Source of the DNA: an uncultured Planctomycetota bacterium
GTDB lineage: Bacteria > Planctomycetota > UBA1135 > GCA-002686595
Direction: 5' to 3'
Length of the DNA stretch: 6,587 nucleotides
NCBI GenBank assembly: GCA_903829565.1
Contig: CAIKQM010000674.1
Coordinates: 1-6,587 of the forward strand
A program made the position numbers and the translations under genes. Within the stretch, counting starts at the first letter, position 1. The number at the start of each line of letters is the position of its first letter. A model generated the notes under the pieces. That model worked only from the letters and a program-made list of their open reading frames with translations. It was not told the DNA's origin and made no database searches. This document shows positions 1 to 6,330 of this stretch, in pieces.

Positions 1-666
1 GCGGCCGTGCACAAGGGCTATTGGCTGGACTTGGATCAAGTACGGCCGCAGTACGAAGGCTGGACGAACCTGTGGTCCAAGTACCCCGAGGCCGACGAGG
101 TACGGGCCTTGTTGGCGCAGCCGTTGCCTTTGTGTGCTCCCCACGCACCCACGCAGTTTGTGCCCAGCTTGGGCGGCGCCAGTCGTTTGTTGCTGACGGT
201 GTGGTTGGAGCGGGGCGACGGAGAGACTTTGAGCGCACCGTCCTTTGCCGAAACCGCGAGTCTTTCGATGAAGCACGAGGAAGGCCACCTCGTGGATCGG
301 GCACGCCTGTTGCCTTTGGGGCGCGATTGGCTCGCCGCGCTGCGCCTGTTGGTGCGTTCCGGCTTCTCGGCGCGCGCGTTGCAAGAGGAACTCGAGCTGC
401 GGGCGGAGCTTGTCTCGTGGTGCACGGCGGTGGACCCGCGCGTCGCCGTGGCCAAGACACTGGCGGATGCGGAGTCGGGGGGCAATGGCACACCGCATGC
501 GGCCGCGTACCGGCGTTTGGTGCAAGAACTCTTGACACTGCTCGGGACGCGTGAGGATTTGTCCAGTGTTTTGGACAAGCGCTACCCGTATTGCATGCAG
601 TTGCAACGCTTGAGCGCGACAGAGTTGCGCAACTGCGCCTTTGCGTTGGCGCGCAAGCTCAATTAG
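1..666 (+). CDS. Hypothetical protein, probably 3' part of a longer gene
   Basis: I do not recognise this protein. The frame is open from the first base of the window to a TAG at 664-666. A GTG at 7-9 could be a start (219 aa), but only six bases lie upstream and no ribosome site is visible, so the gene probably begins outside the window. The next in-frame ATG would remove about 87 residues. The N-terminal third is rich in aromatic residues and proline (GYWLDLDQ, YEGWTNLW). The middle and C-terminal parts look soluble and mainly helical, with Leu/Ala/Arg/Glu-rich stretches around residues 103-150 and 165-219. There is no signal peptide, clear membrane segment or metal-binding cluster; the few cysteines are scattered. 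Third-position GC bias and the steady reading frame support real coding. It converges on ruvA with 3 bp between the stop codons. Confidence 0.7.
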   Translation, partial: AAVHKGYWLDLDQVRPQYEGWTNLWSKYPEADEVRALLAQPLPLCAPHAPTQFVPSLGGASRLLLTVWLERGDGETLSAPSFAETASLSMKHEEGHLVDRARLLPLGRDWLAALRLLVRSGFSARALQEELELRAELVSWCTAVDPRVAVAKTLADAESGGNGTPHAAAYRRLVQELLTLLGTREDLSSVLDKRYPYCMQLQRLSATELRNCAFALARKLN

Positions 667-678
667 CGCTCAACTAGC
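657..678. repeat. 11-bp near-perfect tandem repeat across two convergent stop codons
   Basis: GCTCAATTAGC (657-667) is followed directly by GCTCAACTAGC (668-678); the copies differ at one base. The first copy contains the TAG stop of the left-hand gene. The second contains, on the minus strand, the TGA stop of ruvA. It may be a small slippage duplication that came to sit at the gene junction. No T-tract terminator is seen here. Confidence 0.6.
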
Positions 679-1251
679 CAAGGCGGCGCGCAGCAGCTCT
701 TCCATGCTGGCTGCAGCACCCAGACGCGCACGCGCCTTGTCGACCGACTTGCGCGCTTCTTTCTCGCCGTAGCCAATCGACAGCAACGCGGCCACGGCAT
801 CGTCTTCGGCTTGCGAAGCGGGCGGCGCGGGCGCAACCGTGCTGCTGCTGCTGGCCCCACGCGCTTTGGCGGCCTTTTCGCGCAAATCGAGCACGATCTG
901 CTCGCTGGTCTTGCGTCCGATTCCCTTGACCTTCATCAAGGTCGTGTGATCCTCGCGAATCACCGCATCCAGCAACTCATCGCGACCGAGTCCCGACATG
1001 ACAGCGAGGGCACTGGTCGGGCCTACGCCGCGCACAGTCAACAGCAACCGGAACAGGTCGCGCGCATCGCGCTCGGGAAAGCCGTACAACAAGTGCGCGT
1101 CCTCGCGCACCACCAAGTGCGTCCAGACGCGCGCTTTGCCTTCGTAGCGTGCACCGAGCGGTGTCGCCAACTCGTAGCCGATGCCGTGTACCTCGACGAT
1201 CAAACGGGTGCCCGCACGCGCGACCACCGTGCCGTCGAGATACTCGTACAC
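670..1251 (-). CDS. ruvA: Holliday junction branch migration complex subunit RuvA
   Basis: RuvA binds four-way Holliday junctions as a tetramer and loads the RuvB motor for branch migration in recombination and repair. The 193-aa protein has the usual family length and three-domain order. An OB-fold covers about residues 1-64 and includes the acidic pin in VVREDAHLLYGF (E50, D51). Two helix-hairpin-helix motifs follow: VRGVGPTSAL near 73-82 and VKGIGRKTSE near 108-117. A Ser/Ala/Pro-rich linker (about 127-147) leads to the RuvB-binding domain III (about 148-193, with AVAALLSIGY). The start is GTG at 1251, chosen because MYEYLDGTVV matches the usual RuvA beginning; no strong Shine-Dalgarno is present. 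It lies 12 bp downstream of the TPR/alpha-CTD gene on the same strand, so the two are probably co-transcribed. Neither ruvB nor ruvC is in the window. Confidence 0.96.
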   Translation of the reverse strand: MYEYLDGTVVARAGTRLIVEVHGIGYELATPLGARYEGKARVWTHLVVREDAHLLYGFPERDARDLFRLLLTVRGVGPTSALAVMSGLGRDELLDAVIREDHTTLMKVKGIGRKTSEQIVLDLREKAAKARGASSSSTVAPAPPASQAEDDAVAALLSIGYGEKEARKSVDKARARLGAAASMEELLRAALAS

Positions 1252-1263
1252 GAGCAGTGACTC

Positions 1264-2622
1264 TCAGACCGTCTTGGTCTTGAGCTTCAGGCCCAGCTCG
1301 GACAGCTTGCTCTTCAACTCTTGCAGCGAGGTCTGGCCGAAGTTCGGCATGCCCAACAGCTCGTCTTCCGAGTGTTGGATCACATCGCCCACCGTGATGC
1401 AGCCGAGCGACTCGACCGTGCGGCGCGCACGGATCGACAGCTCGAGCTCGGACACCGGCTTGTTGCTGATATCGGAAGCGTCGCCCGGCACCGGCGCGCG
1501 GCGGCGGTTGGCTTCGATGCTGGCGACGGCTTCTTCGCGCGCCATGCCCAAGCGCAAGCCCTTCTGACCGAGGATCTCCTTGATCTCATTCAAGGAGGTC
1601 TCGCCAAAGTTCTTGTACGACAGCAACTCGGCTTCGGTCTGCTTGACCAAGTCACCGAGGGTCGTGATGTTCATCTTGTTCAAGCAGTTGCGCGCGCGCA
1701 CCGACAGCTCGAAGTCCGTGATCGGGATGCGCAAGATCTGATCGAGGCGATCCTGCTTACGCTCCATGTCTTCGTCGTAGTACATCGAGATGCCAGCCTT
1801 GGCATCTTCGAAGAACAGACGCGCGCGCACGTCGGTCGGCAGCGAACGCACGATCGTGTCGTAGCAAGCGGCGGCCTCTTGGTGGCGGCCCAAGTCTTCG
1901 TACAACACGCCCAAGTTCTGCAGCGCCACGCGATCCACCGGCAGTTGACGCGCCAGTTGTTGGTACGCGTCGAGCGCCAGCTCTTCCAAGCCCACGCGCT
2001 CGCCCAGGTAGGCCAAGCGGAACAGGTTGGCGCGGTGCTGGGGATCCAGCGCGCGCGCGGCGGCGTAGTGATCGATCGCCGCTTCCAAATCGCCGCGCGT
2101 TTCGTTCATGCGGCCATGCAGGTAACGGCCTTCGGCGCTCTCGCCGAAAGCAGGTGTGGTCGCTTGCAGCGCCGTCTCCAAGTTGGCGGCGGCTTGATCG
2201 GAATCGCCCTTCTTCAGGTCCATCTCCAAGCGCGCTTCCAGCATGCCGCTGCGCGGGCGCGGCTCATCCGGATAGCTCTTCGACAAACGCTCGAAGATGG
2301 CTGCGGCCTTGTCCCAACGCTCGAGCGACATGCAGCTGCGCGCCAGCGTGAAGGCCGCCACATTGTCCGACTCGTGGCGCTCGAGGATCGCGGCCGCATC
2401 GGCGTAGCGACCAATCATCCACAGGCCCAAGCCCTTGCGACGGCCTTCATCGCCTTCGTTCGACAGGCTGTCGATCGAGTCCGCGAAGCGCTGCACATCG
2501 TGGCGGCTGCGGAAGAGGGTGCTACGCGCGGCGTTGAGCGCACCAAAGCTCTGGATGGTGCTGGTGCGGATGTCGAAACGCTCTTCGGCCGTCATCGTGG
2601 CGCTGTTTTGGGTGTGGTCCAT
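1264..2622 (-). CDS. TPR protein with two C-terminal RNA polymerase alpha-CTD-like domains
   Basis: The protein is 452 aa if it starts at the ATG at 2622. An N-terminal segment (about 1-60) precedes roughly six TPR-like helical hairpins (about 61-266), for example MIGRYADAAAILERH, LERWDKAAAIFERL and LYEDLGRHQEAAACYDTIV. A charged linker follows, then two alpha-CTD-like domains at about 299-359 and 390-448. The first, with FELSVRARNCLNKMNI and KNFGETSLNEIK, closely matches the E. coli RpoA alpha-CTD, which binds UP-element DNA and activators. The Arg265 equivalent is present in both (R309 and R398). The assembly domain of RpoA is absent, so this is not the polymerase subunit. I associate TPR/alpha-CTD proteins with Planctomycetota; a role as a transcription adaptor is inference. 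Start choice: a TTG at 2724 would add 34 residues that look non-coding, and an ATG at 2595 is also possible. No start has a good ribosome site. Confidence 0.9.
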   Translation of the reverse strand: MDHTQNSATMTAEERFDIRTSTIQSFGALNAARSTLFRSRHDVQRFADSIDSLSNEGDEGRRKGLGLWMIGRYADAAAILERHESDNVAAFTLARSCMSLERWDKAAAIFERLSKSYPDEPRPRSGMLEARLEMDLKKGDSDQAAANLETALQATTPAFGESAEGRYLHGRMNETRGDLEAAIDHYAAARALDPQHRANLFRLAYLGERVGLEELALDAYQQLARQLPVDRVALQNLGVLYEDLGRHQEAAACYDTIVRSLPTDVRARLFFEDAKAGISMYYDEDMERKQDRLDQILRIPITDFELSVRARNCLNKMNITTLGDLVKQTEAELLSYKNFGETSLNEIKEILGQKGLRLGMAREEAVASIEANRRRAPVPGDASDISNKPVSELELSIRARRTVESLGCITVGDVIQHSEDELLGMPNFGQTSLQELKSKLSELGLKLKTKTV

Positions 2623-2885
2623 GCGGTTCGGTAGGCAGAAGGATCTAGTCGGGACTGCGCAGATTCTGGAGCTGCGGAGAGATTCAGGGCAGAAGAGAGT
2701 AGCGGAGAGGAGGGGCTGGCGCAAACCGCCCGCGCACTGCGAGCGGACGCGAGTGCGTTTGCGGTCTTGGTCTTTTGATTCTCCAAGTGCTTCCCGCTAC
2801 GCCACTTGGGAAGACCCTTGCGCTCAGCTCTTCTGCGCGCTTGCGCCAAGCACTATCCCCACACTCGCAACTGCGAAGCCGCGCG
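2623..2885. promoter_or_regulatory. Divergent intergenic region with presumed outward promoters
   Basis: This 263-bp gap lies between the 5' ends of the TPR/alpha-CTD gene (leftward) and the HIT gene (rightward), so it must hold start signals for both unless one is read from further away. No clean -35/-10 pair is visible. A weak rightward candidate is TTGATT (2775-2780), 17 bp before TACGCC (2798-2803). The part nearest the TPR gene (about 2655-2716) is purine-rich on the plus strand, so the TPR mRNA leader would be C/U-rich. An imperfect direct repeat lies within it: CTGCGCAGATTC (2655-2666) and CTGCGGAGAGATTC (2672-2685). Confidence 0.5.
2769..2816. promoter_or_regulatory. Two-part inverted repeat, possible operator or leader hairpin
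   Basis: A perfect 7-bp inverted repeat, CCAAGTG (2783-2789) and CACTTGG (2803-2809), is flanked by a second 6-bp pair, GGTCTT (2769-2774) and AAGACC (2811-2816). The two stems are separated by 8 nt on the left and 1 nt on the right. Another GGTCTT at 2763-2768 could replace the outer left arm. It sits mid-way in the divergent region and about 70 bp before the HIT start. It could be a protein-binding palindrome controlling one or both directions, or an RNA structure in the HIT leader. No U-tract follows, so a terminator is unlikely. Confidence 0.4.
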
Positions 2886-3227
2886 ATGGAACCCACCTGC
2901 ATCTTCTGCCGCATTGTCGAGGGACGCGTGCCCTCGACCCGTGTCTACGAAGACGAGCTGTGTGTGGTCATCCGCGACATTCGCCCACAAGCCCCCGTGC
3001 ACTTGCTGGTCCTGCCGCGGACGCATGTGCAAAGCCTGTGGGAACTCGATGACGAGGCTCTGGCTGGTCGACTCCTTTCGGTCGCGTCGCGCGTCGCGCG
3101 CTCGGAGGGTCTGGACAAGGGCTGGCGCCTGATTGCGAACACCCGTGATCACGGTGGGCAGGAGGTCGCGCACCTTCACCTGCATGTGCTCGGCGGGCGG
3201 TCGCTAGGTCGGATGCTCCCTGGTTAG
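2886..3227 (+). CDS. HIT family (HINT/PKCI-like) nucleotide-binding protein
   Basis: HINT-branch proteins of the histidine triad superfamily are small cytosolic dimers that hydrolyse purine nucleoside phosphoramidates and acyl-adenylates. This one is 113 aa, normal for the family. The triad HLHLHVL is at residues 96-102, and the middle histidine H98 is the expected nucleophile. The preceding NTRDHGGQEV is the usual nucleotide-binding stretch. CIFC at residues 5-8, with H39 or H47, resembles the zinc site found in some HINT proteins. PVHLLVLPRTHV (37-48) is also typical. The ATG at 2886 was chosen because MEPTCIFCRI is a standard HINT start; the open frame upstream to 2775 has no family similarity. 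There is no obvious Shine-Dalgarno. The physiological substrate cannot be told from sequence. murA follows on the same strand after 108 bp, so co-transcription is possible. Confidence 0.93.
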   Translation: MEPTCIFCRIVEGRVPSTRVYEDELCVVIRDIRPQAPVHLLVLPRTHVQSLWELDDEALAGRLLSVASRVARSEGLDKGWRLIANTRDHGGQEVAHLHLHVLGGRSLGRMLPG

Positions 3228-3230
3228 GGA
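3217..3230 (+). other. Small hairpin over the HIT stop codon
   Basis: TCCCT (3217-3221) and AGGGA (3226-3230) form a 5-bp stem with a 4-nt loop, and the TAG stop (3225-3227) lies within it. A related TCCC-GGAA-GGGA hairpin lies just downstream (3236-3247). No T-run follows, so I would not call it an intrinsic terminator. It could mark the 3' end of the HIT message or be chance. Confidence 0.2.
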
Positions 3231-3323
3231 ACAGATCCCGGAAGGGAGTGCAGCTTGCAACCTGCGGACGAAGCCACATCAAGCGCTACTACATCGTGAT
3301 CGCTACCACAGCGTGATTCTGTC

Positions 3324-3331
3324 AAGGGGGG
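3324..3331 (+). promoter_or_regulatory. Shine-Dalgarno site for murA
   Basis: AAGGGGGG ends 4 nt before the murA ATG at 3336. It is the only strong ribosome-binding-site candidate in the window. It supports the chosen murA start and contrasts with the weak or missing sites of the other genes. The spacing is slightly short if the whole purine run is counted. Confidence 0.6.
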
Positions 3332-3335
3332 CTGT

Positions 3336-4643
3336 ATGCACAAGTTCGTGATCGAGGGCGGGCGACCGCTCGATGGCACCATTTCCACCGCAGGCGCGAA
3401 AAACGCTGTCCTGCCCATCATGTGCGCGTCGCTGTTGAGCGCCGAGCCGCTGACCATTCGTAACGTGCCGAAACTCTCGGACGTGAAGACGATGGGAGCG
3501 ATTCTCAACAAGACGGAGACGGGCACAGAAACCAACGCCGATGGCTCGCTGACGCTGCATGCGGCGGGGCCGCTCGAGAGCCGCGCGTCGTGGGACGAGG
3601 TGCGCAAGATGCGCGCCTCTGTCACCGTCATGGGCCCGCTTTTGGCGCGCGAAGGCAAGTGCCAAGTCGCGATGCCGGGTGGCTGCGTGTTTGGTGTGCG
3701 CCCGGTAGACCTGCACCTCAAGGGCATGGAGGCGCTGGGGGCCAAGATCACCCTCGAAAAGGGCTACATCCAATGCGACGCGCCGGCCGGTGGCTTGCGT
3801 GGTGCGTCGGTGTACCTGGCGGGTCCGATGGGGCCGACCGTGCTGGGCACAGCCAATGTGATGATGGCGGCCACGCTGGCCAAGGGCGTCACCACCATTC
3901 ACGGCGCAGCGTGCGAGCCGGAGGTCGTGGACCTTGGCGAGTGCTTGCTCAAGATGGGCGCCAAGATCACGGGCTTGGGCTCGCCGATCCTCAAGATCGA
4001 AGGCGTGTCGCACCTCAAGAAGGCGGAGCACACGGTCATTCCTGACCGTATCGAAGCCGGCACCTTTGTGCTGATGGGCGCCATGACAGGCGGCCGCGTG
4101 CGCGTGACGGGCTGCCGTCCCGAAGACTTGTCTGCGATGCTGGACAGCTTGCGCAAGACGGGGCTCGAGGTGGAGTTCGGAGCGGATTGGATCGAGACCA
4201 AGCCCTACGATCGCCACACCAAGCGTCCGCAGGGTGTCGACATCACTACCCACCCGCATCCGGGCTTCCCGACGGACTTGCAAGCGCAGTGGATGGCGCT
4301 GATGTCGGTTGCCGAGGGCGCGTCGGTGATCGATGACACCATCTATCCCGATCGCGTGATGCACATTCCCGAGCTGAATCGCTTGGGGGCCAACATTCGT
4401 CGCACCGGCTCGATCGCGGTGGTGATCGGGACCAAGCGCTTGTCGGGTGCGGAGGTGACGGCCTCGGACCTGCGGGCCTCGGCGGCGTTGGTGATGGCGG
4501 GCTTGGTGGCCGAGGGCACGACGGAAGTGCACCGCGTCTACCACCTCGATCGCGGCTACGAGCGGTTTGAGGCGCGCCTCAACGCGATTGGCGCCAAGAT
4601 CGAACGTGTGCAGGACAATGTGCCTGCGACAGCCGACGCGTAA
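3336..4643 (+). CDS. murA: UDP-N-acetylglucosamine 1-carboxyvinyltransferase (MurA)
   Basis: MurA transfers enolpyruvate from phosphoenolpyruvate to UDP-GlcNAc, the first committed step of peptidoglycan precursor synthesis in the cytoplasm. The 435-aa protein has normal length for the family and its two inside-out alpha/beta domains. Visible active-site elements are GAKN at 20-23 (K22, N23), MRAS at 92-95 (R93), the catalytic-loop cysteine in PGGC (C117, equivalent to E. coli Cys115), VRPVDLH (R122), FPTD (D314) and DRGYER (R406). A cysteine rather than aspartate at 117 predicts fosfomycin sensitivity, by family knowledge. The N-terminus MHKFVIEGGRPLDG aligns with the normal MurA start and has a Shine-Dalgarno just upstream. 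It indicates that the organism makes peptidoglycan precursors. ffh follows after 58 bp on the same strand; a functional link is not evident. Confidence 0.97.
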   Translation: MHKFVIEGGRPLDGTISTAGAKNAVLPIMCASLLSAEPLTIRNVPKLSDVKTMGAILNKTETGTETNADGSLTLHAAGPLESRASWDEVRKMRASVTVMGPLLAREGKCQVAMPGGCVFGVRPVDLHLKGMEALGAKITLEKGYIQCDAPAGGLRGASVYLAGPMGPTVLGTANVMMAATLAKGVTTIHGAACEPEVVDLGECLLKMGAKITGLGSPILKIEGVSHLKKAEHTVIPDRIEAGTFVLMGAMTGGRVRVTGCRPEDLSAMLDSLRKTGLEVEFGADWIETKPYDRHTKRPQGVDITTHPHPGFPTDLQAQWMALMSVAEGASVIDDTIYPDRVMHIPELNRLGANIRRTGSIAVVIGTKRLSGAEVTASDLRASAALVMAGLVAEGTTEVHRVYHLDRGYERFEARLNAIGAKIERVQDNVPATADA

Positions 4644-4667
4644 GGCTGCGGCGCGGGCTGCGGCATG

Positions 4668-4684
4668 TGCTACGCTCCCGTAGC
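4668..4684 (+). promoter_or_regulatory. Extended -10-like motif and 6-bp hairpin upstream of ffh
   Basis: TGCTACGCT (4668-4676) fits the extended -10 pattern TGnTAnnnT, with the most conserved -10 bases (first T, A, last T) in place. There is no recognisable -35 at normal spacing. It would place a start about 18-20 nt before the ffh ATG. The same bases form a perfect hairpin, GCTACG (4669-4674), loop CTCC, CGTAGC (4679-4684). The site could be an ffh promoter or a post-murA RNA hairpin. It lacks a T-tract for termination. Confidence 0.3.
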
Positions 4685-4701
4685 TCCTGTTCGAGTAGCC
4701 C

Positions 4702-6264
4702 ATGTTCGAGACCCTCACGGAACGACTGTCCAGCGCCTTCTCCTTCCTACGTGGCCAGAAGGAGCTCACCGAGCAGAATGTCGATGAAGGCCTACGGCAG
4801 GTGCGTCAAGCCCTGCTGGAGGCCGACGTCAACTACAAGGTAGTTGGCGACTTCGTCGAGCGCGTGCGTGCGCGCGTGGTCGGTCAAAAAACGCTGACAG
4901 GCGTCGATCCCAGCCAGCAGTTCGTCGGTGCCTTTCACAAGGAGCTCGTCGAGCTGTTGGGTGGCGGCGCACAGCGCATCGACTTCGCGAAGAACGGGCC
5001 GACCATCCTGTTGATGGCCGGTTTGCAGGGTGCGGGCAAGACGACGACTTGCGCCAAGTTGGCCAAGTTCTACCGCGAGAAGCATTCGAAGCGTCCGTTG
5101 CTCGTGGCGGCGGATGTCAAGCGTCCGGCTGCTGTGGAGCAGTTGCAAGTTCTGGGCAAGAAGCTCGGCATGCCGGTGTTTCACGAGAGTGGTCTCGGGC
5201 CCGTCGAACAATGTGTGCGAGGTGTGGCCGCAGCCCGTGCTGGCGGCAACGATCTTGTCATTCTCGACACGGCCGGTCGTTTGCATGTCGATGCCGAGTT
5301 GATGGAGGAAGTCGCCGCGATTGCGCGCGCGACCAATCCGCACGGCACGCTGTTGGTGGTGGACGCGATGAGCGGCCAGGATGCTGTCAGCTCCGCGGAA
5401 GCATTCCATCAGAAGCTGGCGTTGACCGGCGTCGTGCTGACCAAGACCGACGGTGATGCGCGCGGCGGTGCCGCTGTGTCCCTGCGCGCGGTGACCGGAC
5501 GACCGATCCTGTTCGTCGGCACCGGCGAGACGATCGATGCTCTCGATGCCTTCCATCCCGACCGCATGGCGGGACGGATCTTGGGCATGGGCGATGTCGT
5601 CGGCCTCGTCGAAAAGGCCCAATCCGCCATCGACGAAAAGGAGGCCCAGCGCTCCGTCGAGAAGATGGTGATGGGGGACTTCACCCTCGAGGACATGCTG
5701 GCCCAGCTGCGCATGCTGCGCAAACTCGGCCCGATGAAGAAGGTCCTCGGCATGTTGCCCGGCATGGGCGACATCGCCAAGCAGATCAACATCGACGACA
5801 AGCAAATGAACCGCCTCGAGGCGCTGTTCACCTCGATGACGCCGCGCGAGCGCCTGCAGCCCGATGTGCTCGACATGAGTCGCCGCCGCCGCATCGCCCG
5901 CGGCGCCGGCCAAGAGGTTGCCGCCGTGAACGAGCTGCTGAAGCGCTACAAGGACATGAAGCTCGTCATGAAGCAGATGGGCAAGATGGGCCTCGCCTCC
6001 CAGCTGGGCGCCAAGCAGAAGGAAGCAGCACTGCGCCAAATGAGTGCAGGCGGGGCTGCTGGCGCGCCGGAAGCGGGGGGCGGTGGTGGCTTGCTGGGTG
6101 GGATGTTTGGTGGAGGCATGTTTGGCGGTGGGGGTGGATTCCCCGGGCTGGGCGGCGGGGGTATGCCGACGCCGGGAGGGGCGCCGTTGGGTGGGGCGCG
6201 GCCGATGGGGCAGTCGTCGACGCGGCAGAGTGGGAAGAAGAAGGATAAGAAGAAGCGGCGCTAG
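4702..6264 (+). CDS. ffh: Signal recognition particle protein Ffh (SRP54 GTPase)
   Basis: Ffh binds SRP RNA and the signal sequences of nascent chains, then docks with FtsY to deliver ribosomes to the membrane. The protein is 520 aa. The helical N domain covers about 1-95 and contains the conserved ALLEADVNYKV. The GTPase G domain (about 96-300) shows the P-loop GLQGAGKT (107-114, K113), DVKRPAA, DTAGR (189-193), TKTD (247-250) followed by GDARGG, and the closing GTGE (273-276). The methionine-rich M domain (about 325-446) includes LGPMKKVLGMLPGM and the RNA-binding SRRRRIARGAG helix-turn-helix. The tail (about 448-520) is unusual: glycine-rich with GGMFGGGMFGGGGG, ending in the basic KKKDKKKRR. 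The ATG at 4702 gives the standard MFETLTERL start but has no clear Shine-Dalgarno. Neither rpsP nor an SRP RNA gene follows within the window. Confidence 0.97.
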   Translation: MFETLTERLSSAFSFLRGQKELTEQNVDEGLRQVRQALLEADVNYKVVGDFVERVRARVVGQKTLTGVDPSQQFVGAFHKELVELLGGGAQRIDFAKNGPTILLMAGLQGAGKTTTCAKLAKFYREKHSKRPLLVAADVKRPAAVEQLQVLGKKLGMPVFHESGLGPVEQCVRGVAAARAGGNDLVILDTAGRLHVDAELMEEVAAIARATNPHGTLLVVDAMSGQDAVSSAEAFHQKLALTGVVLTKTDGDARGGAAVSLRAVTGRPILFVGTGETIDALDAFHPDRMAGRILGMGDVVGLVEKAQSAIDEKEAQRSVEKMVMGDFTLEDMLAQLRMLRKLGPMKKVLGMLPGMGDIAKQINIDDKQMNRLEALFTSMTPRERLQPDVLDMSRRRRIARGAGQEVAAVNELLKRYKDMKLVMKQMGKMGLASQLGAKQKEAALRQMSAGGAAGAPEAGGGGGLLGGMFGGGMFGGGGGFPGLGGGGMPTPGGAPLGGARPMGQSSTRQSGKKKDKKKRR

Positions 6265-6330
6265 GTCTCGATACTGGCCCAGCTGAGTGTGCACGATCCG
6301 GGCACTGGTTCATGCCTTCGGTGTGGGCTC

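Noticed and set aside
1321..2634. Long plus-strand frame opposite the TPR/alpha-CTD gene (437 codons)
   Set aside because: It is an antisense shadow. The minus-strand product has clear TPR and alpha-CTD motifs.
2623..2724. 34-residue N-terminal extension of the TPR/alpha-CTD protein from a TTG
   Set aside because: The composition is unlike the rest of the protein and the start codon is weak. It lies in the purine-rich intergenic stretch; the ATG at 2622 is more credible.
2775..2885. N-terminal extension of the HIT protein
   Set aside because: The residues have no family similarity, while MEPTCIFCRI at 2886 is a standard HINT beginning. The extension would also code through the inverted repeat.
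3303..4769. Long minus-strand frame opposite murA (488 codons)
   Set aside because: It is His/Arg/Ala/Gln-rich, as expected for the antisense of a GC-rich gene, and murA is certain by its motifs.
6011..6033. GGAAGCAGC resembling the conserved loop of SRP 4.5S RNA
   Set aside because: It lies within the ffh M-domain coding sequence (AKQKEAAL) and lacks the flanking stem complementarity.
4792..6294. Long minus-strand frame opposite ffh (500 codons)
   Set aside because: It is low-complexity His/Leu/Arg-rich antisense of ffh with no recognisable domain.
6297..6320. GGTTCA-containing stem that looks like a tRNA T-arm
   Set aside because: No acceptor, anticodon or D-arm can be built around it and the T-loop consensus is not met.
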